A stretch of 64,000 bases of DNA from Massospora cicadina (lineage: Eukaryota > Entomophthoromycota > Entomophthoromycetes > Entomophthorales > Entomophthoraceae), in NCBI GenBank assembly GCA_022478985.1, contig JAKSZP010008058.1, positions 91,419 through 155,418 on the forward strand, written 5' to 3'. How positions within the stretch are numbered: position 1 is the stretch's first letter; every line of letters begins with the position of its first letter. The translations under genes and the position numbers were made by a program. The notes under the pieces were generated by a model. The model was given only the letters and a program-made list of their open reading frames with translations, was not told the DNA's origin and made no database searches. Shown here piece by piece: positions 20,380 to 33,000 of the stretch.

Positions 20380-21429
20380 TAAACACACTCAGGATTTGCG
20401 TTAGGTAGCTACTGCCCCTCTCTAACTACCAAAGATACAGTAAATCCTTCAAGCCCATGCCATAAAAAATTTTAGATTTTGTAGATATATATTTTAGGGA
20501 AATCAAGCAGAATTGCATAAAAGTGAGTGTTTTTATGAGAGAAACAAGGCAATAAAGAAGCACAGCCCCAAATAAGTTCTCAGAACAGAGCTCTAACAGC
20601 TTTAAGCTTCTTTCAACAAAATCAAAATTATATGAAAAGTTCTATAAAAGTAAATAAAAGTGTCCAGTTGTAAGATAATGCAAATAAAAAATTAAGTCAA
20701 AATAATCTGAAATGACTAAACAAAGCTCCAAAATCTAAAGAGCTTATTGGAATTCCTAAAAAATTAAGCTAAAAAGTTTCTTGCGCAGGACTACTCTTCC
20801 ATTATCCCCCAAATCCTTTTATAAACTCTAGACCCTATCACTGACATAATTTTGGGCTTTTCTTATATTAATGAATTAAATATAAAATTGAAATCTCATG
20901 GAATGACAATATAGATTACTATCTACTAACTTTTGATGTCAACAAAAGGACTTTGATGGGTCTTAGTATTTCCAGTTGTAATAGCGGCGTTTTAGCACTT
21001 CCTGAGTGAACAGCAGCTACGCACACATATGAAATGCATCATTATAATCTTACCTGTAACTATTATAACTATGAACTCATTAAATTAAATCTACTTGATG
21101 TGGATGTTTGCAGCTATTATCCTATGTCTCTTGATAAAGATAATTATTATTTTTTTGCTTTTTTTGGTGATATACATAAGTTAGTGGTACAGCTATATCA
21201 TGTTGCCTATGATTTCTATATGAGTGCTTGAGGATTTACATTCAAAGCTAGAAATTCGTCAGAGCTTCACATTATTGCCAATTGCTGTTTAAAGCTTTTT
21301 TTAAGCTAAAAGTTATATTATATTTTAGTGAATATTGATGTCAGTTTTCTGAGATTTCTTATGTGCTTATGTCATTGCTTACATGGCTAATACTCGTTTT
21401 TACTCCTGAGAAAAATTCAAGTCATTAAA
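20380..21429. other. AT-rich region, no recognisable gene
   Basis: No convincing coding signal. A 65-codon frame at 21034-21231 is AT-driven and matches nothing I recognise. No repeat of other parts of the window was noticed. Confidence 0.4.
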
Positions 21430-22040
21430 CTGTTAGGATTCTCCCTATACAAAGTGTAAGCCTTGTCCCAGGGAGTGTATCAACTGATGCCAAAGTTTGA
21501 TACTTACTTTTTAGAGGCCCAAATGGTTTAAAAGTCATAAACTAAGGTTTGATTTATTTATCAATTTAGAATGTGAATTCAGGTGTATTTCTTAAATTAC
21601 TTTACATTCAGTTAACAATCATTATAATTTTATTTTCAATTACTTTTCCTGATCCCAAACCCTTTTTGAATTCACTGATTCATTTAATGAAGATCTTACT
21701 ATTTAGAGATCTCAGAATTTGCCGTCTCTATCAAAGAAAACCATAAGAACCAAAAACCTTCTCTTTCCGCCACATCTTTTCAATAATCTCTTTACCCAAC
21801 TTGACCCTGATTCTCTACCAAGTTCAACTAATGCTATAAAACAATTACCAGGAGATCAAGAAGCTTAGCTGACTTTACAGGTGAGACAAGATGGTTAAAT
21901 CACTTGGTAATCAAATTCAATTTTTACAAATTTCCTGTAATCCTGAATCCCCTTATGTATTCAGCTGTAATTTAAATAGTATTTATCTATTTTAATAAAG
22001 TGCTTATTTGTTGGAAACTGCTAGTTATCTTATTTTTATT
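21430..22040 (+). repeat. LTR-H upstream LTR
   Basis: Begins TGTTAGGATTCTCCC. It aligns with two later pieces: 24541-24706 (start) and about 35250-35700 (remainder). Those two are parts of one LTR separated by the Tad-C/Tad-B2 nest. Landmarks shared with the second copy include CCAAACCCTTTTTGAAT and ACCAGGAGATCAAGAAGCT. The exact 3' end is not fixed. Confidence 0.7.
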
Positions 22041-22921
22041 TATGTTACTATTTTATCCTAATGGCCAAAGTCTCATCCAGATCTGCAAACTCTGAAGCCC
22101 TTTCATCAGAATTATAGAATGACAGTGACTTCACTTGGCCACCTGACAGAATGATGCTCCCTGCGAGGTCACTTCTGAGTTTCACTCCAAGGACATAGCC
22201 TCAATTATGATGAAGAGAAAGATTTTTAACAGCACTTCAAACCATTATTTCTGCTTACATACTTTGGAATGACCAAGATTCAATATACATGAAAAATAAC
22301 TTTACCAAGAAGAAATTCAAGTGTGGCCCAGAAGACTACAACTCTGCGAAGCTCAAGACGCCTTATCAGCTAAAGCATATACTCTATTATTTAAATATGC
22401 CTGACAAATTTAAAAATGATGTGAATGAGCAGAAAGGCCAACATTTCAATATAAATATACTCAAATATGATATAATTTATTTTAAGAATATAGCGTGAAG
22501 TAGCAGGAAATCTTGGGACAAAGCCCAAAAAAAGTTACAGGAAGATATTAAACATATGAATGACGGCTATCCTTTATGAGTTGTTTCTTTTATGAAAAAA
22601 AATCTCTATAGAAGTTTCTCCAAACTGGTGCAATATAAAAACAAATTTATCTAATTTAGCCTGACCTCAAGTCCAAAGGAAAATATTAACCCAATCAGGA
22701 TGCTCAAAACTTTAAAAAATATATTATTTCAAATACTAACCATAATAATTGTTTAGGTAATCAAAACCAAACTCCATATCTCAATGTTGTTTCCAACTCT
22801 GCTGCTTTAAAGAAAAATTTGGAAATAAAGCTCATTGTTTTTGGACCCAAAAGTGCCAAAGACAAATTAAAGTTGGCCAATGAGCATTATCAAAACTATC
22901 AAACCAATCAGGTGGTACATG

Positions 22922-23931
22922 TCAAGAACCAATTTATAGCCCCCCAAAGCCTGATGCCGCAGTTGCACCTGAAAACACCAATCAGCCTCCTCCGCGCCCC
23001 AGTGCCACACATGATTCTTCCAATCAAGCGCAGGATTGGACCCCAGTTTGATCCAATGCAACATCCAACAAATCAAACAAACCTCAACTGTACGCCGATT
23101 CCCCAATTCAATTCAACCAGAACCCATGGGAGTTATTGGCTGAAATGAACAAATCAGGTAAGCTCATTGAAGAACCATCCCTGCAAATCAAGCGGTTCAT
23201 TAATGCATAATGGGATGCCAAATACCCACCTCGCCTATATACCCCACAGCCAAATGCTGAATCATTTTGCAGTGACCATAAGATTGCAGTCAAAGCAGCT
23301 GCAGTACCAAATTGTCATCCCCTACGCAAAGCTGTCACCAAATCAGTGGTGATGCTCACATGAGGTATTCCCCTCCCATTTTCCCCTCAACACTCACTCC
23401 AAAAAGTAAAACCATGATGAAACTAATTACACAAAAATGTAAATGAAGCTATCCAGAATGTGGCAATGGTAAGCATGAAATCCAAAAGCTAAAATTACCT
23501 GAACCAATATTACCACGTTCATTAAACTCTCAGATGCCCGCATTAAAGCTGAAATAGCTTTAGCCAAATATATCAGTGCCTTTTCCCTAGCTTGAAAATT
23601 CATTAAATACCAATGATTAGCAATATTGAACCACATGCCGCTGATGCCCCAACACCCTTACTGTCTGTCTTTACACATACCCTAATCTGGGAGGAGGAAG
23701 CTGTTGCCAAAGATGAGCCTCCCAAACCCCCTCCCCTTACACCATGAAGGGATGAGCGGTTTCCACTACCCACCTGGTTTGTTGTGTTCACTTAAAGCAT
23801 TATACTCAATCTTCTCATTTGGGAGTTTTGTCCAAACTAATTAGTTACGTTAATTTTAGTTTTAAGTTTTAGTTTTGGTAATGTCTGTCCCCTGGTCAGC
23901 TTACCTTGAATAATTATTCAAGAACCAATTT
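22922..23931 (+). mobile_element. GL-A2: 5'-truncated ORF1-only element with 14-bp TSD
   Basis: TCAAGAACCAATTT at 22922-22935 and 23918-23931 is a perfect 14-bp TSD. The 982-bp body begins within the Pro-rich spacer of ORF1 (AAAGCCTGATGCCGCAGTTG near 22946, matching GL-A1 from 3977). It keeps the whole C-terminal domain and the 3' hairpin. ORF1 ends at a TGA near 23744 after the acidic tail EAVAKDEPPKPPPLTP. The endonuclease-RT region is absent, as in all GL-A copies. Confidence 0.9.
23877..23905 (+). other. 3'-terminal RNA hairpin of GL-A2
   Basis: GGTAA pairs with TTACC around the 19-nt loop TGTCTGTCCCCTGGTCAGC. A TTGAATAAT tail follows. Confidence 0.75.
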
Positions 23932-24540
23932 TAAAATTGATGATGGCATCCAAACTCAAGACCCCCATGTATGCCCCAAGAATAATCTTCACATTGCAAC
24001 TCCAAAGGCGATGGATTCAATAACTGTGATTTATCTTTCTCAAGCAGTGACAAGCTTAATGACTACTCTCTGGAAAATCTAACAATTGTTGGTTCCAACT
24101 GTTCCCCTCCTAAGATTGACAAGATATTAAAAAAGGAACTATCAAGCTTACCTGGTTCCACTCTCTGCCTGGAATAACGCTAGTACCAACAAATTAGGGC
24201 TTGATCTGAACTTGATTGACCCAACCAAAACTGTAAACAGTGCTAATCCTACCAAAACGTGCCCTACAAATCATTACAAGGCTAACTATGACACTATCTC
24301 CAACTTCCTCCTACTTTACTAGTTTAACTTAAAGTTCAACCATCTCCTACTGTCAATACGGAGTCTCCTGCTGAAGCCCTTCTTCCTGCTGCAATGCAAG
24401 CAAGAGCACTAAGGAAAATGATACAATTGACTAGCCCATTTAAAACAAAGATATATCACAATTACTTCAACAATTTATTGGGCCAACTATTTTTGTAGGG
24501 ACCAAGACTTACTCCACTTGGACAAGGCTTGAGGGGGCTC

Positions 24541-24706
24541 TTTTGGAATTCTTTCTATGCAAGATTGAGCCTTATCCTGAGGAGAATAGCAACAGCTGCT
24601 AATATTTGAGACTTTACTTTTGAAGCCCAAATGGTCCCAAAAGTCCCAATTTAAGGTTCAATTCTATTTTTATAAATTTAGAATTTAAATTCAGGCGTAT
24701 TCTAAT
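24541..24706 (+). repeat. LTR-H middle LTR, left piece
   Basis: Starts TTTTGGAATTCTTTCTATGC after the purine tract at 24528-24537 and aligns with 21430-21590 (GAATTTAAATTCAGGCGTAT against GAATGTGAATTCAGGTGTAT). Broken by the Tad-C insertion. It resumes near 35250. Confidence 0.7.
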
Positions 24707-24715
24707 TTTTATTTG

Positions 24716-24744
24716 TGAGTACGTGAATGAAGATGATGCACTCA
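24716..24744 (-). other. 3'-terminal hairpin of Tad-C with the same geometry as Tad-B/GL-A
   Basis: TGAGT pairs perfectly with ACTCA around a 19-nt loop (minus strand GCATCATCTTCATTCACGT). CAAATAAA follows at once. Stem and loop bases are unrelated to those of GL-A/Tad-B, but the lengths are identical. Confidence 0.5.
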
Positions 24745-25037
24745 AGGGATGGGATAGGTGAATAAATGGGAATAACTTATAGCAGGTTGTAAACGGAGTG
24801 GTTTGATGCTATTCACACAACCTTGGCATCGCGCCTTGCTGTGGGTTGCTATTGGGGAGACCTTGGTTGCCTCAGGTAGATGGCTTCCATAAACATGTTT
24901 GTTGCACCATGTAAATTTCAAACGTGTGTGAAATGGCCAAAGATGCTACTTGCATATGCTGTTTTTGTGGTATAGCACCCCAAAACAGCCAGCAGCCAAC
25001 GTTATTGTTTAGACTAAAGCAAAATTTATTGTTGGCC

Positions 25038-28000
25038 CTAGCTGGGTAAGACCCTTGTGAGCTTGCAGTGGCGGCAAATTAAGTTACTATAAATTGCCCA
25101 TAATGCTAAAACGAAAATTATCTTGTTGCAATCAAGGTCTTGATGCCTTGACCTGGCCTGTGAGAGCCAGTCCTTGTCTATGTGGCTGGGATTTGTGGAT
25201 CTCAGCTGTTCTAAGCGCACCGCTTCTTCCCAGACTCTTGCCGCTGTTTTACATGAAACATACCTGTGGTGCAGCGAATCTTCTTTGCTGCACACTGTGC
25301 AATGCCTGTGCGTGGCGTTTGAGTGCTCCCATGTCTGAAAAAGTCATTTAGTAGTTCTCCAATGCAGGGTTGTAATTTTTGGGGTAGAATAGAGGCTCAC
25401 TCAATATTCTACAAGTAGTATTATGGAGTTTGGGAGAGTGAATTATTCCCCACAAATTTGGCTCTGGGAATGGCTGAATGCTTGAGCCCTCAGAATTCGC
25501 ATTGGCTGGTGGCGCTGGGTGCCAATCAAGTTTTAGAATTTTCCCTTATACCTATGGGCATTTTATGAGGTTTGATTTCAAATATTAGTTAATTTTTTAT
25601 ATTAAAAAATAATGGAGCATCGTCTTGGCCTCAGGCGTCGCGTCCCATGGCCTTAATAGCCCTGGTCGTGAAACTAGGTAAATGAATAGGGTGGTTGGGG
25701 ATCCTGGGTTTCTGAGAGCTAGGTTTCTTGCTATTTTGGTCCTTGCTGCCAATGCCCATGGAGGCGGACTCCCTTCTTGTAAGGTCACAGAAGTGATCCA
25801 TTTCATGAATATGTTTGCTGCATTGCGTTCAGGGTCCATTAGCCCCATTCCACCTTCAGAAGTTGGCCTCCTTAGTGTGGTGATCCTGGCTGGGGGAGCA
25901 TGAGCCCCAGAACAAAATTTGTAGAATTGATGTGAGTTTTAAAAAAATTGCTAAAGGAGATATCATGTGCGGGGTACCAAATTTTTGAGAAAGGCATAGT
26001 GTTGGCAAGGCAACATTTTTCAGCCAGAGATGTCTTCCTGAACTTCCACCTTATCACTGTCCTTTGGATATCCTGAAGTAGCTTCTCTTCCACCTCTTGA
26101 GAAGCTATACCTGCACTTTTGATGGGGATCCCTTGGTGTTTTATGGGTTCCTTTGAACAAGGCATCTGAAAGGGTGGTTGGATAAAGCTGGATTTTTTAA
26201 ACTTCATCACTTTGCTTGTTTTTGCGACTTTTCTTTTTGTCCTTTTGTTTTTAGGGCCTGGGCGCTTAGCATCTGATAGTACCAAGGCTTGTGATTTGGT
26301 TTTGTTGAGTTTGGCTTGGGAGGCTTTATCATATAGGCTGATTATCTCCTCTACCTTTTCTGAAAACCTCCTTGGAGGAGGCCCTACCACACAGTCATCT
26401 GCAAAGGCCAAAACCTTAAGTGGTTTTTGCCCCTTGCAATCAATGCCAGCTAACTGTTTCTCCATCTTCCGTAGGAGGGAGTCAATTGTGAGGTTGTACA
26501 AGTTTGGGCTAAGTGGGTCCCCTTGACAGAGGTCTCTTTATGGTGTGACAGGAGGTGAAATAAATTCAGACCCTAGAACTGAGAAGGTGGATGACAGATG
26601 ATGATTTATTATCCATGAGATAAAGGGTTTGGGTAATCCCTGTTTGTGAAGTATTGCCGCCAAGTATTCCCAGTCAACTCTTTCATATGCCTTAGCTTGG
26701 TTTAGAAAGCAGAGTGTGCCATTGGATGCTCCTCCCAGTGTGTTTGTTACTTGGTGGATGTTGTCTAAAATGCTCTTCCCTGGGGTGAAACCATGCTGTT
26801 GTGGGACAATGCACTCCTTGGCTTTTTCTGAAAGTTGCTTACCTATTATCTTTCTCATTATCTTCATATCCGCGTTAATTAGAGATATTGGGCACCAGTT
26901 GTTCGGGTCAGTACAGTCCCTTTTTTGTAGAGCACTATGGTATAGGCTTCTGCGCCTCCTGGGATTACCCTCCCCTCTTGAAGACTTGAGTTAAAGAGAG
27001 ATAGCATGGGCTTCTTTATTACTTCATAGTGTGCTTTATAATACTCATAGGGGATGCCGTCTGGTCCTGGCGACTTGTTGATAGGAAGTTTCTGTAGAAC
27101 CGGTGCTAGCTCATCCTCCGTTATTGGGTCAACAAGGTTGGCTAAATGCTTTATGTGGTTGATGATAGCATTGATGAAGTAGTTCTTAGCAGATTCCTCT
27201 GTTGTGGCTGCCATATACAATTCTTAGTAGGAGTGGGTGATGGATGCTACCTCTTCTGGGTTGCTAGTGGTTTGGCCTTTGCATGTTTGGAGTTCAGTGA
27301 GACTGGCATTCTTTAAGATCATTTTGTAAGTTAGATATAAAAACTTGGATGGTCGTTCCCCCTGAAAAGTCCATCTGGCACCTGCTTGGAGGGCCTCCAT
27401 GTGCATTTGGAGTTGTTTGTGTTTGTTGACAATTAATGTCTGTTTCACCCAATCTCTAGCCCACTGTGGTGAGTAGCCTCTACAGGTTGGGTATCTTTCC
27501 AGATGGTTTAATCACTCTAATCTTTGGAAAGTTCTTCTATTTCCTTCCTTGTGCGACGGGATGCTGCGTGGGCTGAGGCGGATAAAATTTCCTTTTTAAC
27601 CTTTTCCATTGTTTCCATAAAGTATAGAGTCAATGCATTTGGCTAGCTCATCTACATGTCTTTTTTTCTGATCTTCTACTTGGACCAGATTCACGTTATT
27701 TAGCAGCATCCTTTTTCAACGTTGGTTTTTTGGTGATTCTTACTTTGATTGGATACTAATTTTCACCATTTTGTGGTATGAAAGATGTATGTCGATTGTT
27801 GCAAAATCTTTAATTTGTGATTCCAATGACATGAGTATGAGTATCCAATCCAGTCTAGTGGTGCTGATTAGTTGATTACCTACAATATTTAGCCGCGTCA
27901 GATTTGGAAAGCATGACTCTGAGAATGGTTTGGCATCTAGATGTACTTTTGATGTCATTAATTGCTGTAATTGGCTTGATCCTATTGGTGTGTTTGTGAC

Positions 28001-28500
28001 ATTTGGCCATCTGTCACAAGTTCCGTCCAGCCAGCAATTGACGTCCCCTAGATAAATCAATTTTCTGGAAGGTTCAGGTCAATTAGGTTGCTCAAAAACT
28101 CTTCCCTTTTCTCCGCTTCAACAGGGGCATATACTGAAGCGGCATGATATGATTGGTCCTCCCATTTGAAGGCCAGAACTAGAGCCCTTTCTTTCAAAAG
28201 AGAGTAGTAGTTGGTGTTTGTGATGCTAGCTGTTTCTTTGACTACAAATCCACAAAAGCTGGTCCAGAATGCCACTAAGGGAGAAATAATTTGGACCACT
28301 CTTCCTCATTTCCAGTGGTGCACTTGCTCTCCTACAAGGCAAGCACATCTGATGGTGGGTTTAGAAGGAGCCCTCGTTTCTTATCCAGGGACTTATTGGA
28401 TGAGAGTCCTGCTATGTTGAGAGTCCTAATCATTAGTGAGCCCAGAATGCCTGCTATTACTGCATGGGGCCAGATTGATTCTGTGCAGCTGTGGTGGCTT
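25038..28500 (-). pseudogene. Tad-C ORF2: APE endonuclease, reverse transcriptase, zinc region
   Basis: Endonuclease: SVYAPVEAEKREEF near 28100-28150, GDVNCWLDGTCDRW near 28005-28050 (GDxN metal-site motif), TRLDWILIL near 27840-27870, and a degraded Asp-His region just after it. RT: NKSPGPDGIPYEYYKAH at about 27040-27090, QQHGFTPGKSILDNIHQV near 26755-26808, NQAKAYERVDWEYL near 26660-26705, and the catalytic box AFADDCVVG at 26388-26408. C-terminal region with CSKEDSLHHRYVSC at 25250-25295. Open pieces of 113, 109, 209 and 85 codons are separated by frameshifts. Confidence 0.8.
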
Positions 28501-28739
28501 GCTTGTGTCTGGACCTAGTTATAGGACCCTTGTAAATGGTTTGGGCTGGTGGTGTACTTGATTGCCATATGGGTGGCCCAGAGTTCTGATATGGGTTCTC
28601 CATACAGTGAGCACTGTTGTCCTCCATCCTGTTGAGGGTTGAAAAACTGTTGGCTTGTAAAATGGGTTTATTGACTGGTACTTGAATGGGTTGGGCTCCA
28701 TTGTGTACATGTAGGAAGTTTGCGTCGTCCATTTCTTAT

Positions 28740-29867
28740 TAGAATGTCCATTGCTCATAATCTTGCGGCTGATGGGCTGTCTTAGTGGTGGTCATACTAG
28801 AGAGGTGCTCTTGTTGTTGATCAAAGTTTCGCTTGGCTGCTTCCTCCTGAGCTGCTGCTTCCTTCTCCTCCTTCTGCTTCTTCTTCTTGGCCTTCTCCGC
28901 CGCCTTTCTGGTCATCTTCGCTTCTTCAAATTGCTCTGGGGAGACCGGTTGTACCACCTCATAGTTAGCCTGTAATCCCCAGAGGTGGGCTATCAATGTG
29001 TCCCCCTGATCTATATCCTTCAAACTTTATTAACACTCAATAAATTTTTTCACTCCAATGTAGACTGACAGGCATTGTTTTTATGCTATACTTTGTTGCA
29101 GCTCATGCATATGGGTAGGCTCTTTTCTGGGCGGACTTAGAAAGGGTGAGACTGATTCCTCCCTAAGTCCAATATGTACGCTTTGTGTGGTATAGTATTG
29201 ATGTCACTATCAGCATCCATGCCTTGGCGTATCATTCTACAGCCTTGTCTGTAGCCAATGGGGCAGAAGGCGGTTTTTCTCCATATCAAAATAGACTAGT
29301 TCTACATATGTGCTCAGGCCGCTTGTTAGCGGTGCCTCCAGGTAGTCCCGCTTTTCAGTGGTTGGGATCCTTCTAGTACTACAACAAGTTTTCATCATCC
29401 CAAAAACAAGTGCGTGAGATTAGGATATTGGATGTAATTTGTTCAGGCTCCTTGCCTACTCTCAGCTTAGTGTAGGTGACTACAAATGGGGCATCTATGA
29501 CTGCATCTGCGGCCTCAGCAGTAGCAAATTAAAAATCTAAGGTTCTCATTGTGTATTTTTAGTCAAGCTTACAGCTTCTGGGAAGCGTCCTGGGTTAGCC
29601 TAACATACTGCTTCACATCATAGAGTGTCCTCAACTCTAAAGTTAATGTGAACACCAAATTCAGAAGAGGACTTGGGAAATGCGTGGCTGATGTTGCCAG
29701 TTTGGTATAAATCTTGGACCATCTTGAGATAATCACTGTTTGTGAAATATGATCCCTCTTTTACACTATGGTTAAAGTTGAGCAGCTGGGTCTTCTAGCC
29801 CATGCTCTTCTCTTTAATCGCTGCTGCATAGGTGTGTGAGTTCAGTGGATTCAGTCGCTTTTTCATC
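28740..29867 (-). pseudogene. Tad-C ORF1: RRM/CCHC RNA-binding protein
   Basis: Opens MKKRLNPLNSHTYAAAIKEK at 29867. That start is chosen by analogy with the SWANVVK-type start of Tad-B1. A knuckle of the CX2CX4HX4C form lies near 29070-29115 (ICMSCNKV*HKNNAC) with a stop inside. The C-terminal part (28739-29023) is very rich in Lys, Glu and Ala (KAAEKAKKKKQKEEKEAAAQ) and likely coiled-coil. RRM-like segments between are broken by stops near 29640 and 29790. Confidence 0.65.
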
Positions 29868-29939
29868 CCCTGATTGGATGTCACAATTAAGACAAGTTGT
29901 AATTAGTTGAATCAATTTATTTAATTTAATTTATTGTGG

Positions 29940-29968
29940 GGAAGGCCAACCATGGGACAGACACTTCC
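29940..29968 (-). other. 3'-terminal RNA hairpin of Tad-B2
   Basis: On the minus strand GGAAG pairs perfectly with CTTCC around the 19-nt loop TGTCTGTCCCATGGTTGGC. CAATAAAT follows. Confidence 0.8.
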
Positions 29969-30056
29969 TAATATGACTCAGAAGAGACAAAACTTAGTAA
30001 CGGGGAAGGCACCCCAGAGAAGCGATGCTATCTCTTGTTGCCAGTGGGAACGCCAC

Positions 30057-33000
30057 TTATGGGGAGGGGGAGGGAACGTGTGAAGGCCGTAACCACAATT
30101 GAACACGTGTGGAGAAAGGGGTCTGATTTGATGAACCAGACTGGGAACCAGGAGGAGACCAGCTGTCAGCGACGCGGTGGGAGGTATCCAAACATCCACT
30201 CTTGAAAGTGGTCCACCAAATGAGACCTGAATCTGTGGACAGCTTCTGGGAGGGTGGGGGTGGAGCCTGCGATGGCATCTAAGACAATCGTGTGGATGGT
30301 CCACATGGCGATTGCAACCACTAAAGCACGGAGGGAGGGTGGAAGGGAGGAGGCCATTGATAGAGCAAACATATCTCTTGACAGACTGAAGGGATGCGTT
30401 TGATCCCGGCCCAGCAGACGTTGAACCTCGCGCCATATCACTTTAGAGGTAGGGCACTTCTCCAGGCGGTGGAACAGCGTTCAATACTGGCCACACACAA
30501 CACAGGATGAGTGTAAAGCGTTAGAGCGCTCAGCTGTACGATACACCCGCCTCAGGCAGCGCCACAAATGGGAGTGGACTTGAGGCTGCAACAGAGGATG
30601 GTGTGCATATTTCCAGATAATTTTTGGGTCTCAATGGAGTAAGGGATGTCCATCATGTCCAGGTAGTCCACCCTGGATAGGACATGGGATCGTGTGGAGA
30701 TCACGCCATCTTGGATGGGTAGCCCCTGTACCTCTTGTGTGAACTGAGGAGAGGGGCAGCCTCTCTGGGCTGTGTGTCTGCTAATATGAATTCTCCACTC
30801 AGCGCTCCGCATGGAGAGGAGGATTCGTTTGTAGTGGGCTTTAGTTTCGTGAGGGCCTGTGGCCGATGGGTGTGAAGCGAGGTATTTCATCAGGGAGTAG
30901 GGGTTCGATGGGTTGTTGAGGCTCAAGGCTTGGGAGGAGTTGGAGTGGGCCGCGCGGGACCAGTGTTGGGAGGGGAGCGTAGGGGCAGTGACGGCCGCCA
31001 TCCAGGTACCCAAGATCTTGGCCGCATGGGCTCTGAAGTTAAGCAGACCCATGCCACCATGATGATGAGGGCCAAACATGACCTCTAGCCGTACTGGTGG
31101 AGGGCGGCCTGACCAAAGCCATCCTTGCAGCAGGGCATACAAGGATTTGAAGAAGCTTGGGGAGAAGGGGATGGCGTGGGCTCCAAACCAGACTTTGGAG
31201 AGGAGCATAGAGTTGGCTAAAACAACCCTGCCATTAAGGGAGGTAGGGTGGGCTCTGAGAGAGGCTATTCGCTTTGTCACTTTGTCCAGAATACAGCTCT
31301 CCATTTCTGCTGACGCATATCTGCCTGCTTTATCCACGCCCAGATGGCATACCGGTCCTATGGTAGGGCATGGCATGAAGGGGAGCACCAGTGGGGCAGT
31401 GTGTGTTGAGCTGGTAGGGCGAGGACGTGGGCGAGCAGTTGGGCCAGGTTGGGAACTAATTGCTGAAGCCCAGAAGTTCTGAGACTGACCAAGGAGTATG
31501 TTTTCGGTTTTAGAAGCGTTCAGTGCCGCGTTACTTACCCGGGAATACTCCTGGATGAGAGCTTCAAGCGCGCGTGCATCTTTATTAGACACCCCAACCA
31601 CACAATCATCTGCGAACGCCATCATCTTGACTGGGGCTTGGACTGGCACATGGACCCCAGTGAGTTGAGCATTTAAATTTCGCAGTAGTGGGTCAAGGAT
31701 GAAGTTGTATAAGAGTGGGATGAGGGGGTCTCCTTGTCGCAAGCCCCTTTGAGGGCGGACTACTTCCGTTAGGAAGCCAGGGCCACGTACTGCCATTGTT
31801 GCAGATTCCGTGAGCAGCATCACCCAGTTGATGAAGCGAGGGGTAAGCAGAATCGATGGAGGCAGGCCCTGAAATATTCCTAGTTTACTCTATCATAGGC
31901 CTTCTGTTGGTCAAGAATACAAGTGCCCCAGAGGCTTTGGACTGACATGCATTAGCCACAGAGTGCACGTTATTCCAAATTGACCTTCTGGGTATAAAGC
32001 CAAATTGTTCTGGGGAGATGGTGGCAGATGCTACAATCCCTAAACGGTTAGCCATGATTTTTGTTAAAATTTTTGTATCCATGTTAGTTAAAGAAATGGG
32101 GCGCCAATTGGCTAAATCTAGCTTGTCCCCTTTCTTGAAGAGTGTGACAGTGAAGGCCTCTTGTCCTCCTGGTAGGAGGCGCATTTCCAACAGGCTCTGG
32201 TTAAGTGAAGCGAGCAGCAGTGGAGATATATATTTGAAGTATTTTTCTGTAGAATTCATATGGGATGCCATCTGGGCCTGGGCATTTCCAGTTAGGTGCA
32301 CCGCAGATGGCTGTCCAATATTCGTTCAGAGTAATTAAATTCACTATTTCAGGGTACTGAGAAATGGTGCAGATGTGGGCTTGGTCGAGAAATTCTGCCA
32401 CTTCAGCTGGCTGAATTGGATCAGATTGTTATAACTTGGAGTAATACTTCTGTGTTTTGATTTCCACTTCAGCTGGCATATCCACAATGGAATTGTCCGA
32501 TCTTCACACCTGTGTGCAGGCCACACTCTGGCGTGGTGCAAAAATTTTTTTAAAAAATATGCGGTGCACTTGTCACCCTTTGTGATGCGTTTGGCCCTGT
32601 ATTGAACACAAACCCGATGTTTGTGTTGCCTTTTGAGTGCGTTGAGGTGGGCGGCCGCTTCTGCCCACTTCTGGCCCCCATGCAGGGCTGTATCCTGTGG
32701 CTGGGATATTGGACTCCAGGTGTGCCAATTCTGCCAGAGTGCACAAAATGATCGCCAATGTGGCTCGTGAGCGTCAGGAGGAGAGGTGGTGAGAGTGGCG
32801 GATGGTATCCTCTTTGAAGGTTGCCCATGTGGAGATGGCGTCCACGCAAAATGGTGTTACAAACTCTTTTGCCAAAGTTGCTTCTTCCACCCAGGTGGAA
32901 AATCCTGGTGACGCGAGTTTGGGGGTGGAGCTTGCACCAATATGGGGCCCTGGCCACTGTGGTGGGTAGGTGGTAGGTTATCAAGACCATTCAGTGGTCG

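Larger units (their letters stand above)
22061..24530 (+). pseudogene. LTR-H internal region, putative gag (split by GL-A2)
   Basis: Starts at ATGGCCAAAGTCTCATCC (MAKVSS), the same start as after the second LTR at 35733. A 69-codon stretch at 22289-22498 is followed in frame by SRKSWDKAQKKLQEDIKHM, which has the helical, charged look of a gag domain; I infer gag and do not recognise a family. GL-A2 separates 22936-23917. From 23932 to 24530 only short Ser/Pro/Thr-rich patches remain. No RT, RNase H or integrase is present. A purine tract TTGAGGGGGC (24528-24537) precedes the next LTR. Confidence 0.45.

Noticed and set aside
31078..31482. A 134-codon plus-strand open frame as a gene
   Set aside because: It is antisense to the well-supported Tad-B2 RT frame (30552-31823). 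The equivalent antisense frame at 56479-56697 arises the same way in Tad-B3.
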